Origin: Gracilaria domingensis
Lineage: Eukaryota > Rhodophyta > Florideophyceae > Gracilariales > Gracilariaceae
NCBI GenBank assembly: GCA_022539475.1
Contig: VCMS01000366.1
Span: forward strand, 1-49,311
Direction of reading: 5' to 3'
Length of the DNA stretch: 49,311 nt
Shown: in pieces, positions 29,536 through 38,978 of the stretch
Position numbering within the stretch: the first letter of the stretch is position 1
Layout: each line of letters starts with the position of its first letter
Made by a program: the position numbers and the translations under genes
The notes under the pieces: model-generated
Seen by the model: the letters and a program-made list of their open reading frames with translations, nothing else
Told to the model about the DNA's origin: nothing
Databases searched by the model: none

Positions 29536-31545
29536 ATGTCGTCCCGTCGCAGGAGTGGCGCGCCACGTGCCGCTTCTGTGCCCGGTTCGTCCGGCTTGCC
29601 GGCAAGTTTGCCTCCGTTGCCGAAGGACGCACTGGAGGTCCCAGGCAATGGCGACCCGAAACCGGCTTCCCGGGGCCGCCGTTCTGATAACGGGACCCCA
29701 CCCACTCGTGGGCCAACTGAAACCGCACCCGCGGCTGATGCCGCCGCAGCGGTTGACGTTATGTCGTCGCGGTCCGACGAGTATACCCTCCGTGAATTAG
29801 AGGCTCAGGTTCGCATCCTGCAGAACTCCCAAGTGGGCCTCATCCGGGACATTACGAAACTCCGGCAACGGCTCGATGAAGCCGGTGTCCGGGATGTTTC
29901 GAGCGACGTCCGTGTTTTACGGTCTGATGTCAACCAGATTATGGAACACCGACAGGTGTCGGCTGGTCTGCACGAGCAGGCTGCCGCACGCCTGGACCGC
30001 CTGGCTACCCGTCTGGAGACGGTCGAGCAAATCATCGTATCTGATGCTGTTGCGCCGGGAGCCCCGGTTTCTGAGGGTTCTCAGCACTCGCGCCGTTCCC
30101 GGGATCGTCCGGCAAAGAAGAAGGTCAAGGTTGAGTCTGACTCGTCTTCTTCATCCTCTTCTGATGAGGAGGGCCCCAAAAAGGGATCGTCTACCGACTC
30201 TTCGGACAGCGCGGAAGAGCGCTCTCGCTATCGTGCATCCCGTTCGCGGGCTACTGAAGCCACTTCTGGCGTTGCACGAGGCCGTACGAAAGGACGGAGA
30301 CACCTCGGATTGAAGGAGTTGAAGCCGACAAACTTACTGTATCGGAAGCTACTATCTTACCGATATTATCGGCTTGATGACACGACGCCACAGAGGACCC
30401 CACGTGGGACTGGCAAAGTGCGAAATCATCTCCGACAAATGGAGCTCACGCTAAAGCCCCACAAGTTCTCTGGGGAAGATCCAATTCTGGTCTTGGATTT
30501 TCTTAGCCGCTTCGTAGCGGAAGCCGATGTACTTCGGATGAGTGAGGCACAGGCCTACATCGCGCTGCCGTACTTTTTGACGGGTGTAGCCGAAGATCAA
30601 TTCAATTCGGTTCGTGGGTCGTCTCGCGCCTCCGAAGGAGGAGTTACGTGCTGGCCGGAAGCGGTACAATATCTCCTGCGCTCTTACGCGACAGGCAATG
30701 CGATACAAGGTGCTATACTCGCGCTGCGAGACACGAAGCAAGGAGCCGAAGAGTCGGAAACCGTTTATTCGACCCGCCTTAATAAGGCTTTCCACAGATG
30801 TGGCAACGTGTTCTCCGCAGCTGAGCGGTGTACGATGTTTGTTGATGGACTGGACCGATCAATTCGGACGTTGGTAGCCCATTATCGGGAGAACAAACGC
30901 CGGATTACCTATCTGGAACTCGTTCAATTTGCCCAAGCGGAGGGAGATGCAGCTCGAGCACGCACTGGTATCAAGGCGCGCACGCGCCGACTCCTTCATG
31001 TAGAAGGCCGAGACTCCTCACTGCCTCACTCGCGAGGTTCTGTTCAAGGGGGTTATGATAACCTGCACCTGTTACAGGACGATGGTTCAATGCCGAGTTC
31101 GGAATTGCTGTCGACGACGGAGCAGTCTACAGTGGACGGAGACCCCGCTTTGTACGCCGGACGTCAAGTCCCGGCATTGCCCGTGCCGCACTCTGGCGGA
31201 TATCGAAGCCAACGCCCTGGATGGAGGGACCCGTATCCTCCTCGACAGGAGCGCCGGCCGCCCAACGCGGATCTTCTTCGTCACCTTATTTGTCATACCT
31301 GTTACAGGCCAGGGCACATCGCTCCGAATTGCTTAATGCCCATACGGGATATGGCGAAGATAGTGCCTCAGTATGAGTCGTTGACGCCCGCCGAGCGGGA
31401 ACGCGTCCCCGACAAATCGTACCTTCGTGCGAAGGCGGAGACTCAGCCTGGGAACCAGGAAACGGTGCCATCGAATGGTGGAACTGTAGCCGCCCCTGCG
31501 GAATCGCAACCTCCGCAGATTGGCGGCGACGCTCAGAAAAACTGA
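29536..31545 (+). CDS. Gag polyprotein of element A2 (669 aa)
   Basis: Gag forms the particle in which reverse transcription occurs. The ATG at 29536 is the first after the leader. Residues 1-75 are Pro/Ala/Arg-rich; residues ~80-165 form a probable coiled coil with regular Leu/Val/Ile spacing. A Ser/Asp/Glu run follows near residue 205, then a basic stretch. The capsid-like region spans about residues 290-480 (LKPHKFSGEDP near the start, typical of gypsy Gag). A single CCHC zinc knuckle, C-x2-C-x4-H-x4-C (CHTCYRPGHIAPNC), lies near residue 590. The stop at 31543-31545 is followed by pol in the -1 frame, with shift signals described separately. The reading frame is intact. Confidence 0.9.
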   Translation: MSSRRRSGAPRAASVPGSSGLPASLPPLPKDALEVPGNGDPKPASRGRRSDNGTPPTRGPTETAPAADAAAAVDVMSSRSDEYTLRELEAQVRILQNSQVGLIRDITKLRQRLDEAGVRDVSSDVRVLRSDVNQIMEHRQVSAGLHEQAAARLDRLATRLETVEQIIVSDAVAPGAPVSEGSQHSRRSRDRPAKKKVKVESDSSSSSSSDEEGPKKGSSTDSSDSAEERSRYRASRSRATEATSGVARGRTKGRRHLGLKELKPTNLLYRKLLSYRYYRLDDTTPQRTPRGTGKVRNHLRQMELTLKPHKFSGEDPILVLDFLSRFVAEADVLRMSEAQAYIALPYFLTGVAEDQFNSVRGSSRASEGGVTCWPEAVQYLLRSYATGNAIQGAILALRDTKQGAEESETVYSTRLNKAFHRCGNVFSAAERCTMFVDGLDRSIRTLVAHYRENKRRITYLELVQFAQAEGDAARARTGIKARTRRLLHVEGRDSSLPHSRGSVQGGYDNLHLLQDDGSMPSSELLSTTEQSTVDGDPALYAGRQVPALPVPHSGGYRSQRPGWRDPYPPRQERRPPNADLLRHLICHTCYRPGHIAPNCLMPIRDMAKIVPQYESLTPAERERVPDKSYLRAKAETQPGNQETVPSNGGTVAAPAESQPPQIGGDAQKN

Positions 31546-31575
31546 GCAAGGGAGCCTCCAGCAATGGAGAGGCGC
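31536..31575 (+). promoter_or_regulatory. Candidate -1 ribosomal frameshift signal at the gag/pol junction
   Basis: The heptamer G-AAA-AAC (31536-31542) lies in the gag frame immediately before the TGA. Slipping one base back enters the pol frame, which is open from there. About nine bases after the TGA a stem-loop can form (GCCTCC against GGAGAGGC, 31554-31575). The heptamer differs from the canonical A-AAA-AAC only at its first base. Confidence 0.55.
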
Positions 31576-34500
31576 CCCCAGCGACGGGGTTTAGCGCGCC
31601 TGAGGCTGAGAAGCCTCGCTCCCCGGTCACAATCCTTTCGAGGAAACTGGCCACTACAGACGTGGACTCTGAGCACCTTGGTGTCTTGCGTCGCCCGTGG
31701 ATACGGTCTAAGAACAGCCGGTTCCCGGATAGAGTCCTGGTCATGGCGAAACGTAACTACAAAGTTTACGCCGACCTGGGTGTTTCCGACCAGTACATGG
31801 TTCGGCAGTTGTCCGTGCTCGATACAGGAGCTGGGCCAAACTTTTTGGTTGAGTCTATGATTCCGCCGCACTTGCGGTCTCGCGTTCGTGCGGCGCCGCA
31901 GATTGATATAGCGGATGCGAACAATCGGCCACTTTCGACTGTGGGAGTAATAGACCTGCTCGTCAGGCTTGGCCGCTACGTGGCGAAGCTCGATTTCTTG
32001 GTTTGCAAGCAACTCGCTGCGCCGGTTATCCTCGGCTGCGACTTCTGTGACCGCTTCGTCGATGCAATTCGACCGCGGAAGCGAACCATCGAGATGGAAG
32101 ATGGGACTACTGTACCGATCGTTCGGCGTCCCCTTAGAAGGGCTCTGAAGAAGCAAGTGCCATTGCCTGCTGCGCAGGAGCCCACCGTCGATGAACGGAA
32201 GTCTACAAAGCTCCGAGTAGCTCGCTCTATTTCCATCCCGCCTGAATCACAGGTCTGGGCTACTGTGACGTCCCCACAATGTGGCTTACAAACGGTACAA
32301 CCGTTGCCTGCGTTACAGGAGAAGCATCAGCTTGCCCTCGCTAATGGGATTGTTTTCGTCGAACCCGAGAAGCCTTTTCAGGTGCTGGTTGCGAACTTCA
32401 GCCGTTTTCCTCAACGGTTGGTTAGGAGCCAAGTTATTGGTTCGTTGCTTCCGCACCCTGCGGCTATAGTGCCTACTAAGGTTTCTATTGCCGAGGTTCT
32501 CGGAATCCTCGAAGCTGAGGAGGGGGAGGCGGAACGGAACAATTCCGAAACAAATACTGGACCGAACAGTTCGTCGGGAGATGCTACGCCGACTTCGTCG
32601 GATGCGAATAACCGCAGCCGGTCGAAGGAAGCAATGCCGACCTCGTCGGACAGTAATGATACGGACCTGAGTGCTGCTGACACGAAGGATAAGGCAGTAC
32701 AGGAACTGGAGTCTCTGGATCTTGAACATGTCCCAGAGACTCACCGCGATAAATTGCGGCACATGCTTGAGGAGTTCACGCCCATGTGGGATGGCACTCT
32801 GGGTAAGATTGGTATTACCGAACATCGGATTGATTTGCTACCGAATACTCGGCCCATTTCACAGCACCCTTACAGGGCAGGACCGACAGCTCGGCAGGAG
32901 GAGAAAGCTCAAGTTGAGAAGATGCTCCGCGCTGGAGTTATCGAGCCGGCTCAGTCACCTTGGGCATCGCCGGTGGTGCTCGCGCCCAAAGCTGATGGGT
33001 CTTGGCGATTTTGCATCGATTACCGCAAGCTAAACGCGGCTACGGTCAAGGATGTGTATCCTATCCCACGAATGGATGAATGCATCGATTCATTGGGCGA
33101 CGCGAAAGTGTTCACAACCCTAGACGCGAATTGGGGCTATTGGCAAGTTCCCGTGAGGGCTGAGGATCGTGACAAGACAGCCTTCGTTTGTCATGAAGGA
33201 CTGTACCGATTCAATCGGATGCCCTTTGGGTTAACGAACGCGCCAGCCACCTTTCAACGAGCTGTGGATATTTTGCTAGCCCGCTTTAAGTGGAAGACTT
33301 GCCTGGTATACCTGGATGACATCATTGTCTACTCCAGCAACCTGGATGAGCACTTGACCCACGTACGGGATGTGATGCGAGTCCTACGCGATGCAGGCAT
33401 TACGCTCAAGCTCAAGAAGTGTGAGTTCTTTACCGAAACCGTCAGGTATCTCGGCCATGTTATCCGTCCGGGACGGCTTTCGATTGACGAAGTACGCGTG
33501 AAATCCCTCAAAGAGGCTAAGCATCCGAGGACGCAGACGGAACTCCGATCTTTTCTCGGCTTGTGCAATGTGTATCGCCGCTTCATTCCGAACTTTGCGG
33601 ATATCGCTGCACCTCTGAACGAGCTTCTTCGCAAAGGCCAGCCAGTCGATCTGGAAGAATTCGACAACCGCAAGGTCGCGGCTTTCTCGTCGCTCGTGGA
33701 CGCGGTGACATCGCCACCTGTTTTATCCCTGCCTAGGGCTGGTTTGCCATATGCAGTAGATACGGATGCGAGCGACTACCAAGTCGGCTGTGCCCTATTC
33801 CAGACCACCAATGATGGCGAGCGATTGCCAATTGGGTATTGGTCAAGGAGCCTTAACGTTCACGAGAGGAATTACTCGGTATCCGAGAAGGAGTGCTTGT
33901 CAGTTGTCTGGGCGTTACAGACACTGCGGCCCTATCTTATGGGGACCCGCTTCATTGTCCATACCGATCATTCGGCATTACGCTGGCTACTCTCTATAGC
34001 AGAGCCATCTGGCCGCTTGATGCGGTGGAGACTTCGCTTGTCGGAATTCGACTTCGAAATCCGTTACAAGAAAGGACTCCTGAACACTCAGGCTGCTGCA
34101 CTGTCCCGCTTGGAAACAGCGGCTGAAGCTGCGCCAGTCGATGATCTGGAGATACCGTGCTTCCTCGTGGAAGACGGCTCGAGCGATGCCGATGAGGAAT
34201 CGGAAGGATGGGACATCTACGATGCTGTTTTAGCCGTGTCAGACACGCAACCCGAACCGGGCTCTTTCGTACCGATCAAGCCGGAGGAACTCATCCGGGA
34301 GCAGCACACCGACCGTTTTTGTACGGAGATCCGTAGTCGCCTAAACGGTGGAGCACAGTTGCCTTTCGTCGAGAACGACCAAGGATTTCTAATCCGGACC
34401 GTCGGAAACAGGCCACAGATTGTGGTTCCGCACTCACTTCAGTCACGAGTACTGCATTTGTCGCACTACGCGAAGTTGTCAGCCCACCCTGGTGGCAGGA

Positions 34501-37070
34501 AGTTGTACTACACCTTACGGAAGGACTTTTACTGGCCAGCAATGGCTTTCGACGCGTATGCCACTGTTCGTGGATGTTCTGACTGCGCGAAGAACCGCGT
34601 CAAACTGCGGAAGTACTCCAAGAAGTTGGTACTCTTCCCTGCTAGGGCTCCACTTGAATTCGTGGCAATTGACTTGCTCGGCGAGTTTATCCGCACTCGC
34701 CGGGGAAACCGGTTTCTACTTGTGATCACCGACCGTTTTTCTAAACTGGTACGGACTGTGCCTTTGACGAAGGTTACCGCCAGTGCGGTCGCCCAAGCTT
34801 TCGTTACACACTGGGTTTTTGTCTACGGACCGCCGATTGACCTGTTATCGGACAATGGACCGCAGTTTACGGCTAAGTTCTTTCAGGACGTTTGCCGCAT
34901 CTTGCGGATCCAAAACTGGTTTACGACAACATACCACCCCCAGAGTAATGGGCAGGTTGAACGTTTTAACCGCACAATGCTCAATGCATTACGGACATTC
35001 GTTGCCGAACATCCGTCGGAGTGGGATCAATACACCGATGCGGTGACATATGCCTACAATACGCAGGTTCATCGCACTACTCAGATCTCGCCGTTCGAGC
35101 TTGTGCTATCACGCGTTCCACCTTCGGTGGCTATCGAGCCACAGCCAACTTTGGATAAGTTCCCCTCGCCTCGTCTACACAGGGACGCCTGGAAGGCCTG
35201 GCTTAAGAACATCATTCCTACAGTTAGGCAAAACATCGATAAGGCACAAGCCGCGTACAAGCGGAATTTCGACGCACGAATGCGCAGGGATGCCCCTCAG
35301 ATCAGGGAAGGTAACTACGCCTTCCTACGGAAGGAATACTATAACCCGGAAAAGGAGAAGAGGCATAAGCTCTCTCCTATCGCGGACGGCCCCTACAGGG
35401 TTATTTCTATCACCGATACAACGGTTGTCCTCGATATTGAGGGTGAACACGAGCGTTTTTCGCGCGATCGCGTAACGCCTGCGCCACAGCCTGTTCGTCA
35501 GGAAAAGCAACCGGAAACGCCGGACAGCGCTACGCCTACTGTGGACCAAGCCGCGACAGCGGGAGAGCGCGCTTCGTTGTCAGTCCTGCCGCATCCTAGC
35601 CGCGGACTTGCTGATTTGCCGGCAAAGCCGGAAGCTAACCCGCCAGTCTCGAACGCCGCACATGTCCACACGCGGATACTGGCCCCTCAGGGGATACTCA
35701 CCACCACCCCCGACGCTCCAACTGAGGAGGGGGAGGAGGAGGTAAGTCGCTCGATCTCGTTGTCGCCGTCGTCGACGGAAGTGCCTTTGCAGGCCTCCGG
35801 GCCGCACGCAAGTCGTGGTGAAAGCACGCGGACGCGCGACGTACAGCCGAAGATTCGGAAAGAAGCGAGAAACGCGCAGTCATCGCGGAAGCCTAAAGAG
35901 GAACGCACCACTTCGGTGGAGCACGAAGCCGGAGAACCGGAAGAACACCAGGATGTAGCTGCTGCAGAAGTCGCCGCTTCGCCCGCGAATAGCACTGTAC
36001 GGCTGTCACAGACGGAAGGACAAGAGCCTGCCCCAGCTGTGCAGCGTGAGACCGGTACGCCGGAAAAGAGGGTGGTAACCACCGCAGCAGCCACGTCGAA
36101 TGCGGAAAGTACATGCCCGCCGCAGTCGGAGCCCGGCAGCGGCAGCGCACTCGCGTCAAAAGAAGCCGGAAGACCGGAAAAGAAGCCTGTCCAGAAAGAC
36201 CGTGTTGTTACGGCAGACCCGATTTCGGGAGATTTTATTGAAGCATCGAGTGATGAAGCCGTTGAAAACACGGAGGCAACCGCCGCAACAGCAGGCCGAC
36301 ATGCCACAGTAAGTGGGCAGCAGCCCAACGCTGCACACGCGCGCACGCTGCGCCAAGTGTCTGGCTTCGCCGGCGATCCGCCTCCAGTGGAGGGTGACAA
36401 CACACGAGCCGGGCACGTGCCCGCTGTAAGGCTTGCGGCCGCCGGAAACGGAAATTCCGAATTTGAATCGGCAACGCACAGCCGTGCAACGGCGCAGGCC
36501 TCACCGCCAGCAATGCTTGGCAAGACGTCGCCTCGGCACGTGCCACGGCACCACTCGCTGGCACACCGCATTGCGGACCATTCACCCTCACTTCGGGAGA
36601 TCTTGCCGGAACGCCGGAAGCTCGCTATTCCAGAACACCGAAGCTCGGTAACAGCCCGACAATACGGGAAGGAAAGCCAGAACTCTGGAAGCCGGAATGA
36701 CATGGAAACACCATGGTCAAAATGGCTCTCGCCTGGCGTACAGGGTGTCTTGCCGTCAGGACGGAAGCCGAAAGTAACCAATGGAGCCCACGACGGGAGA
36801 AGTAACAACGACACCTCGAGAGAGGATACATCGACAAAGCCGCATCTTGCGCGGAAGGTCCTCGATGAGGAGTATGTCATTGACCGTCTGATAAGTCACG
36901 GCTACGCCCCTGACGGGGAACTACTGTATCGAGTCCGTTGGTACGGCTACGCCTCTTCAGAGGATACGCACGAGCCCCTTGAGCACTTGCCTCGCTCGAA
37001 GGTTTTGCAGTACCACCGTCGCACACGGACACCGATACCGGCTACGCTGGACAAGGCCCAAGTGGGTTGA
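31542..37070 (+). CDS. Pol polyprotein of element A2: protease, RT, RNase H, integrase, long linker, chromodomain
   Basis: There is no ATG near the beginning; the frame opens at the gag stop, so expression probably needs a -1 shift. Protease active site D-T-G-A at 31821. RT spans about 32930-33500 with FCIDYRKLN, MPFGLTNAP and the catalytic YLDD at 33309-33320. RNase H starts at the DTDAS near 33756. Integrase has the HHCC finger (about 34455-34590) and catalytic D (34671), D (34851) and E (34959), followed by a tail with a GPYRV motif near 35390. Then come ~440 residues of E/P/S/T/A-rich linker, far longer than usual, and a chromodomain at about 36860-37030. The frame is intact for about 1,840 codons, implying recent activity. 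Confidence 0.93.
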   Translation: MSKGASSNGEAPPATGFSAPEAEKPRSPVTILSRKLATTDVDSEHLGVLRRPWIRSKNSRFPDRVLVMAKRNYKVYADLGVSDQYMVRQLSVLDTGAGPNFLVESMIPPHLRSRVRAAPQIDIADANNRPLSTVGVIDLLVRLGRYVAKLDFLVCKQLAAPVILGCDFCDRFVDAIRPRKRTIEMEDGTTVPIVRRPLRRALKKQVPLPAAQEPTVDERKSTKLRVARSISIPPESQVWATVTSPQCGLQTVQPLPALQEKHQLALANGIVFVEPEKPFQVLVANFSRFPQRLVRSQVIGSLLPHPAAIVPTKVSIAEVLGILEAEEGEAERNNSETNTGPNSSSGDATPTSSDANNRSRSKEAMPTSSDSNDTDLSAADTKDKAVQELESLDLEHVPETHRDKLRHMLEEFTPMWDGTLGKIGITEHRIDLLPNTRPISQHPYRAGPTARQEEKAQVEKMLRAGVIEPAQSPWASPVVLAPKADGSWRFCIDYRKLNAATVKDVYPIPRMDECIDSLGDAKVFTTLDANWGYWQVPVRAEDRDKTAFVCHEGLYRFNRMPFGLTNAPATFQRAVDILLARFKWKTCLVYLDDIIVYSSNLDEHLTHVRDVMRVLRDAGITLKLKKCEFFTETVRYLGHVIRPGRLSIDEVRVKSLKEAKHPRTQTELRSFLGLCNVYRRFIPNFADIAAPLNELLRKGQPVDLEEFDNRKVAAFSSLVDAVTSPPVLSLPRAGLPYAVDTDASDYQVGCALFQTTNDGERLPIGYWSRSLNVHERNYSVSEKECLSVVWALQTLRPYLMGTRFIVHTDHSALRWLLSIAEPSGRLMRWRLRLSEFDFEIRYKKGLLNTQAAALSRLETAAEAAPVDDLEIPCFLVEDGSSDADEESEGWDIYDAVLAVSDTQPEPGSFVPIKPEELIREQHTDRFCTEIRSRLNGGAQLPFVENDQGFLIRTVGNRPQIVVPHSLQSRVLHLSHYAKLSAHPGGRKLYYTLRKDFYWPAMAFDAYATVRGCSDCAKNRVKLRKYSKKLVLFPARAPLEFVAIDLLGEFIRTRRGNRFLLVITDRFSKLVRTVPLTKVTASAVAQAFVTHWVFVYGPPIDLLSDNGPQFTAKFFQDVCRILRIQNWFTTTYHPQSNGQVERFNRTMLNALRTFVAEHPSEWDQYTDAVTYAYNTQVHRTTQISPFELVLSRVPPSVAIEPQPTLDKFPSPRLHRDAWKAWLKNIIPTVRQNIDKAQAAYKRNFDARMRRDAPQIREGNYAFLRKEYYNPEKEKRHKLSPIADGPYRVISITDTTVVLDIEGEHERFSRDRVTPAPQPVRQEKQPETPDSATPTVDQAATAGERASLSVLPHPSRGLADLPAKPEANPPVSNAAHVHTRILAPQGILTTTPDAPTEEGEEEVSRSISLSPSSTEVPLQASGPHASRGESTRTRDVQPKIRKEARNAQSSRKPKEERTTSVEHEAGEPEEHQDVAAAEVAASPANSTVRLSQTEGQEPAPAVQRETGTPEKRVVTTAAATSNAESTCPPQSEPGSGSALASKEAGRPEKKPVQKDRVVTADPISGDFIEASSDEAVENTEATAATAGRHATVSGQQPNAAHARTLRQVSGFAGDPPPVEGDNTRAGHVPAVRLAAAGNGNSEFESATHSRATAQASPPAMLGKTSPRHVPRHHSLAHRIADHSPSLREILPERRKLAIPEHRSSVTARQYGKESQNSGSRNDMETPWSKWLSPGVQGVLPSGRKPKVTNGAHDGRSNNDTSREDTSTKPHLARKVLDEEYVIDRLISHGYAPDGELLYRVRWYGYASSEDTHEPLEHLPRSKVLQYHRRTRTPIPATLDKAQVG

Positions 37071-37581
37071 CCACCCACGTCTCTATTGAGCACAGCCGTC
37101 CCAGACGGAATATGCCGCCTCATGCGGACAGTATTGCATTACGCAAGAATATGCCGCGTCAAGCGGATGCAACTTGAAGTTAACTCGAGATCACTTAGCC
37201 GCCTCAGGCGGACCAGACCGCTCTAAGCGGACAGCTTTTCGCTGAACAAACATGCCGCGAAATGCGGAAGCCACTTACAGTGGAGAAGAAGATAAAGAAG
37301 AAAGAAGCCTAAGAAGAAGGAGAAGAAGCCAGGAAACTGGAAGGAAGACTAAGAAGTTTTATCGCTACAGCCGCTTGTGCGGAAAAGTTACCCCTCTCTT
37401 GTGGGCCATTCGCAACAGCCTCAAACGAGGTATTGCCCACTGAGAAGGGGGAGAACAGGAAGAAAAATGTGGGCCAAGCCAGCAGGGCTGGTGAAGTTTA
37501 CCTCTAACTATTGAGTTCGCCCCTCATCATCAGGGTCTACTACGGACTACTACAGCCCGTCAGGGATCTCGAGCCGGAAAA
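37071..37581 (+). repeat. Hairpin-studded 3' region of element A2
   Basis: It corresponds to 1539-2026 of A1 and carries the same small inverted repeats plus an insertion of about 25 purine-rich bases near 37309. No coding sequence is recognised. Confidence 0.65.
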
Positions 37582-37935
37582 TTACGCGCCGGACGGTCCA
37601 GCACCTGGGGTGCCCCCACTACCGGGAGCCCCGGAGAAGCGCTGTGCCGCTATTGCCTGCAACTCCGACTCGTCGGTCACCGTATCGGGAACGGCCACTC
37701 CCACGCCTCGAAGGAAGTCGCGAATGACCGCCGCTCGCGGAGTGAGAGAAGAACTGCCGCCCACGGCGGATGCTACATCCTGAGCCCACGGGCCGGTCGG
37801 AGCGGGAGCCGCTACAGCGGGCGGGTCAACGATCACGACTTCGTCGTCATCTCCCGTAGCGTCGGGCTCCGAGGCAACCCCCACTGGGCTCCCCTCATCC
37901 ATGGGACTTCCTCCCTCTGCAGGGTCATCACCGTC
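37582..37935 (-). pseudogene. Truncated antisense ORF of element A2 (C-terminal part only)
   Basis: It encodes the last ~118 residues of the antisense protein described for A1, identical as far as I compared. It is cut at 37935, where element A2 ends, so about four-fifths of the ORF and its start are gone. Confidence 0.8.
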
Positions 37936-38362
37936 TGTCTCTTGCAGATGCTAGTTTTTGGCGAGGGTCGTCCAGAAATTGGCAAGGGTCGTCCAGTAAA
38001 TTTTTTGAAAAAATATCGAGATCAATTATTTCAAAATTTGCAGATAATTGCTTGGGTCGTCCAGAATCTCTGTGCAGTAAATACTGGGGGGTTTTACACT
38101 CGTGCTAGTTCTTTAGTCGAGGGCTACCTGAACTGTATTTCGCGAAGTCTAGGTTCAGTTTCCATTAAGGTGCACATTACACGATACCTTCTGCGGAATG
38201 ATACCCTGCAACGCATGGAATACTAGTGCTAGTACAGATGATGCCCATTATGAAATCATACCGTTTTATTCGTATCTATTCTTCTATCGACCGCTTTTGC
38301 TAACCACTACTTCGCTATATTACATGTACCATTTCCCCATAATGGATCGGGTGTAGGCGCAA
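37936..38362. other. Unknown non-coding fragment with three GGGTCGTCCAG repeats
   Basis: This follows directly the truncation point of element A2. The 11-mer GGGTCGTCCAG occurs at 37965-37975, 37986-37996 and 38054-38064; the first two belong to 21-bp direct repeats. The rest is AT-rich. It may be the end of an unidentified mobile element that caused or filled the deletion. Confidence 0.45.
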
Positions 38363-38382
38363 TCTGCGGCAGATGCCGCAGA
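38363..38382. repeat. Perfect 9-bp inverted repeat
   Basis: TCTGCGGCA and TGCCGCAGA are separated by GA. The flanks extend the pairing (GCA outside left, TGC outside right) after one mismatch. Confidence 0.7.
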
Positions 38383-38429
38383 CTGCACCTCCACCATAGT
38401 GCTGGATCGGTAGAACACATACGCACTCC

Positions 38430-38462
38430 GAGAGGATGAGGCGCGAAGCGCCTCATCCTCTC
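38430..38462. repeat. Perfect 15-bp inverted repeat with 3-nt loop
   Basis: GAGAGGATGAGGCGC is followed by GAA and then its exact complement, giving a 33-nt hairpin in a non-coding stretch. Confidence 0.8.
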
Positions 38463-38463
38463 C

Positions 38464-38515
38464 GTTCCTCATGTAGGGAACCATGCCCAGATGCATGGTT
38501 CCCTACTTGAGGAAC
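38464..38515. repeat. 23-bp inverted repeat with one mismatch
   Basis: Arms starting GTTCCTCATGTAGGGAAC pair with the right side across a 6-nt loop, with a single mismatch. It begins two bases after the previous hairpin and has a different sequence. Confidence 0.75.
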
Positions 38516-38557
38516 CTGCACCTGCAACTCGTGAGCTACGTCCGCATCAAAAGTCAT

Positions 38558-38895
38558 TTACCTGTATACGCAAGCAGAAAGTATCCATAAGTTAGTCAAT
38601 GATCCGTTAGATACATTTTAAATGCGATGGAACGTACCATTGATAAAACAAAACAGAAACGTTGCGCTAGAAAAGTCGAGGGACCTGGTAACTCGCAAAC
38701 GGAAGAAGAAGCAGGAAAGGGATCGGTTAGATTACCAGCCCACCATATCATCGTAAACCGCGAAAGGTGTCGAAGCGAGAACTCACAAGCAAGGACACCG
38801 AGAATGCCCATGCAGCAAACATACCGTAAGACGCGATAAACGAGAATCTAGCCTATATCCCAAACAAGTACCAGAATCGCCTATCCCGAACAGTC
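38558..38895 (+). repeat. Direct repeat, copy 1 (about 340 bp)
   Basis: It begins TTTACCTGTATACGC and is repeated at 38972-39312 at roughly 85-90% identity by eye. Short purine-rich frames occur but differ between the copies, so I do not call a gene. Confidence 0.75.
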
Positions 38896-38899
38896 AGAC

Positions 38900-38978
38900 A
38901 GGTAAACGACCAATTTCATTTTGTCTCTCAAGATCGATGATGGATCTGGAGAGATGAAATAAAATTGGTCGTTTACCT
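38900..38978. repeat. 29-bp inverted repeat between the two direct repeats
   Basis: AGGTAAACGACCAATTT opens the left arm; the right arm ends with its complement. There are few mismatches and a 21-nt loop. The right arm runs into the start of direct repeat copy 2. Confidence 0.75.

Larger units (their letters stand above)
28515..37935 (+). mobile_element. GC-rich Ty3/gypsy chromovirus copy with 5' LTR, gag and pol; 3' end deleted (element A2)
   Basis: Order: LTR, primer-binding site, gag, pol in the -1 frame, hairpin-rich 3' region, start of the antisense-ORF region. Gag and pol have no stop or frameshift beyond the expected junction. Identity with A1 stops at 37935, within the antisense ORF, and unrelated sequence follows, so about 2.3 kb including the 3' LTR is missing. 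The polyprotein may still be translatable, but the copy cannot complete reverse transcription without a second LTR. Confidence 0.92.

Noticed and set aside
37936..37955. Possible Helitron end (CTAGT at about 37951)
   Set aside because: No GC-rich hairpin lies just upstream of the CTAGT, and no matching 5' TC end or helicase gene is visible.
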